The notes under the pieces are model-generated. The model was not told the origin of the DNA and searched no databases. It saw nothing but the letters and a program-made list of their open reading frames with translations. Source: DATARH01 sp963789255 (GTDB taxonomy: Bacteria; Pseudomonadota; Alphaproteobacteria; ATCC43930; CGMCC-115725). From it: DNA of 64,000 bases. Position numbers and translations under genes: made by a program. The stretch is taken from positions 2,356,001-2,420,000 of the forward strand of contig CAWBJW010000002.1 in NCBI GenBank assembly GCA_963789255.1, written 5' to 3'. Shown here piece by piece: positions 62,313 to 64,000 of this stretch. The first letter of the stretch is position 1. The number at the start of each line of letters is the position of its first letter.

Positions 62313-62645
62313 ATGGCCGATTCGCTCGGAGAGACATTGGACCGGCTCTGGCAGGCCATCGAATCGCGCCGCGGCGCCGACCCCGCAACCTCCTACACGG
62401 CAAGGCTGTTCGCCCGCGGCACCGCGAAAATCGCGCAAAAGCTCGGCGAGGAAGCCGTCGAGACGGTCATCGAGGGGGTCACCGGCGACCGCGTCGCGCT
62501 GGTCGGCGAGAGCGCCGACCTGATCTTTCACCTGTTCGTGCTGTGGGCCGCCTCGGGAATCGTCCCCGCCGATATCGCCGCCGAACTGGCACGCCGCGAA
62601 GGGATTTCGGGGATAGCCGAGAAGAAGGCGCGGAAGGAGAAATAA
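62313..62645 (+). CDS. hisE: Phosphoribosyl-ATP diphosphatase
   Basis: A 110-residue all-helical MazG-type pyrophosphatase, step 2 of histidine synthesis. It has 'SYTARLFARGTAKIAQKLGEEAVETVIEG' in two parts and 'ESADLIFHLFVLW', which hold the E-E-x2-E and E-x2-D metal sites. It is a stand-alone HisE, not fused to HisI. It is the last gene of the run; a family C repeat follows. Confidence 0.94.
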   Translation: MADSLGETLDRLWQAIESRRGADPATSYTARLFARGTAKIAQKLGEEAVETVIEGVTGDRVALVGESADLIFHLFVLWAASGIVPADIAAELARREGISGIAEKKARKEK

Positions 62646-62654
62646 TCGTCCACT

Positions 62655-62741
62655 CGTAGGATGGGTTGAGCAACGCGAAACCCATCGATCAGTTCTTGCG
62701 GTCCGGATGGTGGGTTTCGCGTTGCTCAACCCATCTTACGG
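62655..62741. repeat. Palindromic repeat (family C), overlapping the end of mutY
   Basis: Starts CGTAGGATGGGTTGAGCAAC and ends with GTTGCTCAACCCATCTTACG, an almost perfect inverted repeat around a 47-bp centre that itself contains CGCGAAACCCATC / GGTGGGTTTCGCG. It is related to 32607-32681. The last six bases overlap the mutY stop region, so the repeat supplies the mutY stop codon. Confidence 0.87.
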
Positions 62742-63818
62742 TTTTGGTGGTGCTGACAATGCGTACTTCACAAGTTTCTTCGTCAGCGTCGGCAGGGCGT
62801 AGTCCTTGAATTCATCCGGCCGGGCCCAGATGCCGGCGAGCAATTCGGCGGTGGTCCCGGCCATCAGCGCCAGTTCGAGGCGGAAATGGGTGAAGCCGTG
62901 GCTGACCGTTCCCGGCAATCGGGTCCATTGGGTCGCCGCCGGAGCTTCGATGATCGCCTCGCCCGCCGGCCACGGCACCGCGCGCCACAATGTCGAGGGC
63001 AATTCGATCATGCCGCCGAGCAGGCCCTGTTCCGGGCGGCGCCGCAGCAAGACCGCGCCGTCATTGCGGCTGAGCCAGAATGCGACACCATGGCGCAGCG
63101 GCCGCTCCGGCCTCGCAGCCTGGGTCGGGAGGGTTTCGGCGATCCCCATCGCCGCCGCGGCGCAATTCTCCCGCCACGGACACAAGACGCAGCGCGGCCG
63201 GCGCGGCGTGCAGAGGACGGCGCCGAGATCCATCATCGCCTGCGCGAAATCGCCGGCCCGCTCGTCCGGCACCAATGCAGCGGCGAGCGCCCGCAGGCGC
63301 GGCTTCGCGCCGGGGAGCGGCGCGCGCTCGGCAAAGAGCCGCGCCACCACCCGCTCGACATTGCCGTCAACCGCCGCGGCCGGCCGGTCGAAGGCGATCG
63401 CCGCGATCGCCGCCGCGGTGTAGGCGCCGACCCCGGGAAGCGCGCGCAACGCCGCCGGATCATCGGGGAAATGCCCGCCATGGCGCTCGATGACGGCCTG
63501 GGCGCAGGCGTAGAGGTTGCGGGCGCGCGCGTAATAGCCGAGCCCCTGCCACAAATGCAGCACCTCGTCGAGCGAGGCCACGGCCAATTCGCGAATGTCG
63601 GGAAAGCGCGCCACGAATCGGTCAAAATAGGGGCCGACCGTCGCCACCGTGGTTTGCTGCAGCATGATCTCGCTGAGCCACACCAGGTACGGGTCCGGGC
63701 GCCGGCCCGGCGGCGCGCGCCACGGCAGGTCGCGGCGGTGGCGGTCGTACCAGGCGAGCAGCGCGGCGGGGTCGGGCGGACGTGGCGCCAGCGAGGGTTC
63801 GGATCGGATCGACGACAT
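62736..63818 (-). CDS. mutY: A/G-specific adenine glycosylase
   Basis: A 360-residue DNA repair enzyme that removes A opposite 8-oxoG. The HhH-GPD core shows catalytic Glu50 ('LSEIMLQQTTV'), the hairpin 'LPGVGAYTAAAIAAIAF' and Asp151 ('AAVDGNVERV'). The [4Fe-4S] cluster ligands are C203-x6-C210-x2-C213-x5-C219. A Nudix-like C-terminal domain follows that reads 8-oxoG. The stop lies in a repeat element. Start ATG 63818 shares a CATG with the divergent start at 63817. Confidence 0.95.
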   Translation of the reverse strand: MSSIRSEPSLAPRPPDPAALLAWYDRHRRDLPWRAPPGRRPDPYLVWLSEIMLQQTTVATVGPYFDRFVARFPDIRELAVASLDEVLHLWQGLGYYARARNLYACAQAVIERHGGHFPDDPAALRALPGVGAYTAAAIAAIAFDRPAAAVDGNVERVVARLFAERAPLPGAKPRLRALAAALVPDERAGDFAQAMMDLGAVLCTPRRPRCVLCPWRENCAAAAMGIAETLPTQAARPERPLRHGVAFWLSRNDGAVLLRRRPEQGLLGGMIELPSTLWRAVPWPAGEAIIEAPAATQWTRLPGTVSHGFTHFRLELALMAGTTAELLAGIWARPDEFKDYALPTLTKKLVKYALSAPPKP

Positions 63819-64000
63819 GCGGGGCGAGCGGACGGATCGCGAAGCCGGCAGACTAGCCGGCGCGGCGCGCGAGAGCGAGCGCCGGCCAAATTTGCGCCAA
63901 GGGGGATTGCGCGCGATCGGCGCCGCGGCGTCGCGGGTGGCCGCTCCGATCGTCGCCCGCCGCGGCGGCGGGGTTCTCGGCCGGCTCAAGGCGGAATGGG
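63817..64000 (+). CDS. DUF721/DciA-like protein, 3' end outside window
   Basis: From ATG 63817 the frame is open to the end and reads, after a charged leader, 'NLRQGGLRAIGAAASRVAAP' and 'IVARRGGGVLGRLKAEW', which matches the N-terminal part of DUF721/DciA proteins that load the replicative helicase. These are often divergent from mutY in alphaproteobacteria. Only 61 codons are visible, so the family is likely but not certain. Alternative starts are downstream, such as TTG 63892. Confidence 0.65.
   Translation, partial: MRGERTDREAGRLAGAARESERRPNLRQGGLRAIGAAASRVAAPIVARRGGGVLGRLKAEW

Overview
The window is GC-rich, densely packed bacterial DNA that reads as an alphaproteobacterium. I infer this from the rne / mrcA / prfB neighbourhood, the contiguous hisB-hisH-hisA-hisF-hisE run, argD-argF-hslO, DUF1285/DUF6111 genes next to cca, and the style of the intergenic palindromic repeats. 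A Rhodospirillales-like or Hyphomicrobiales-like soil or water organism fits, but genus and species cannot be read from the sequence.

Layout. 1-5.9 kb: catabolic genes (Tat-exported solute-binding protein, luciferase-like monooxygenase, SDR, alpha/beta hydrolase, amidase, GST). 5.9-8.8 kb: lon protease coupled to a small heat-shock gene, then a 22-bp tandem repeat. 9.3-13.4 kb: hydrolase, GIY-YIG protein, membrane proteins and SAM hydrolase. 13.4-16.6 kb: aromatic-degradation group (LigB-type dioxygenase, Rieske oxygenase, alpha/beta hydrolase). 16.6-25.2 kb: prfB with its programmed frameshift, two small unknowns, PBP1A, RNase E with a structured leader, and a DsbA-like protein. 25.2-30.1 kb: glutathione peroxidase, LysE exporter, PaiB-like protein, recX, MFS pump, VapBC. 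30.4-34.7 kb: argD, argF, an unknown, hslO, lipoprotein. 34.8-36.3 kb: a lower-GC methyltransferase plus probable restriction endonuclease. 36.4-43.5 kb: hydrolase, glycosyltransferase, second luciferase-like oxidoreductase, paired Pro/Tyr-rich secreted proteins, cupin and VOC proteins, and a three-gene unit (cupin, GrdB-like protein, hydrolase). 43.5-45.2 kb: pssA and psd. 45.4-52.3 kb: MoxR / DUF58 / BatA-like / VWA-like cluster. 52.4-55.3 kb: DUF1285, CoA pyrophosphatase, DUF6111, cca. 55.3-58.9 kb: TetR-controlled EmrAB-type pump. 59.0-62.6 kb: histidine operon. 62.7-64.0 kb: mutY and the start of a DciA-like gene.

The most interesting item is the GrdB-like gene at 42183-43124. It is cut by one in-frame TGA followed by P-V-C, giving a UxxC redox motif, and a stem-loop with a GU-containing loop starts 18 nt after the TGA, where a bacterial SECIS should be. 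I read it as a selenoprotein. It is coupled to a cupin gene and a hydrolase in an arrangement I cannot assign to a known pathway.

A second pattern affects the whole window. At least ten single-base insertions, and no clear deletions, break otherwise well-conserved genes (SDR, small secreted protein, prfB, recX, argD, glycosyltransferase three times, MFS pump twice). Insertion-biased sequencing error is the likeliest cause, so I annotate these as single genes spanning the shifts.
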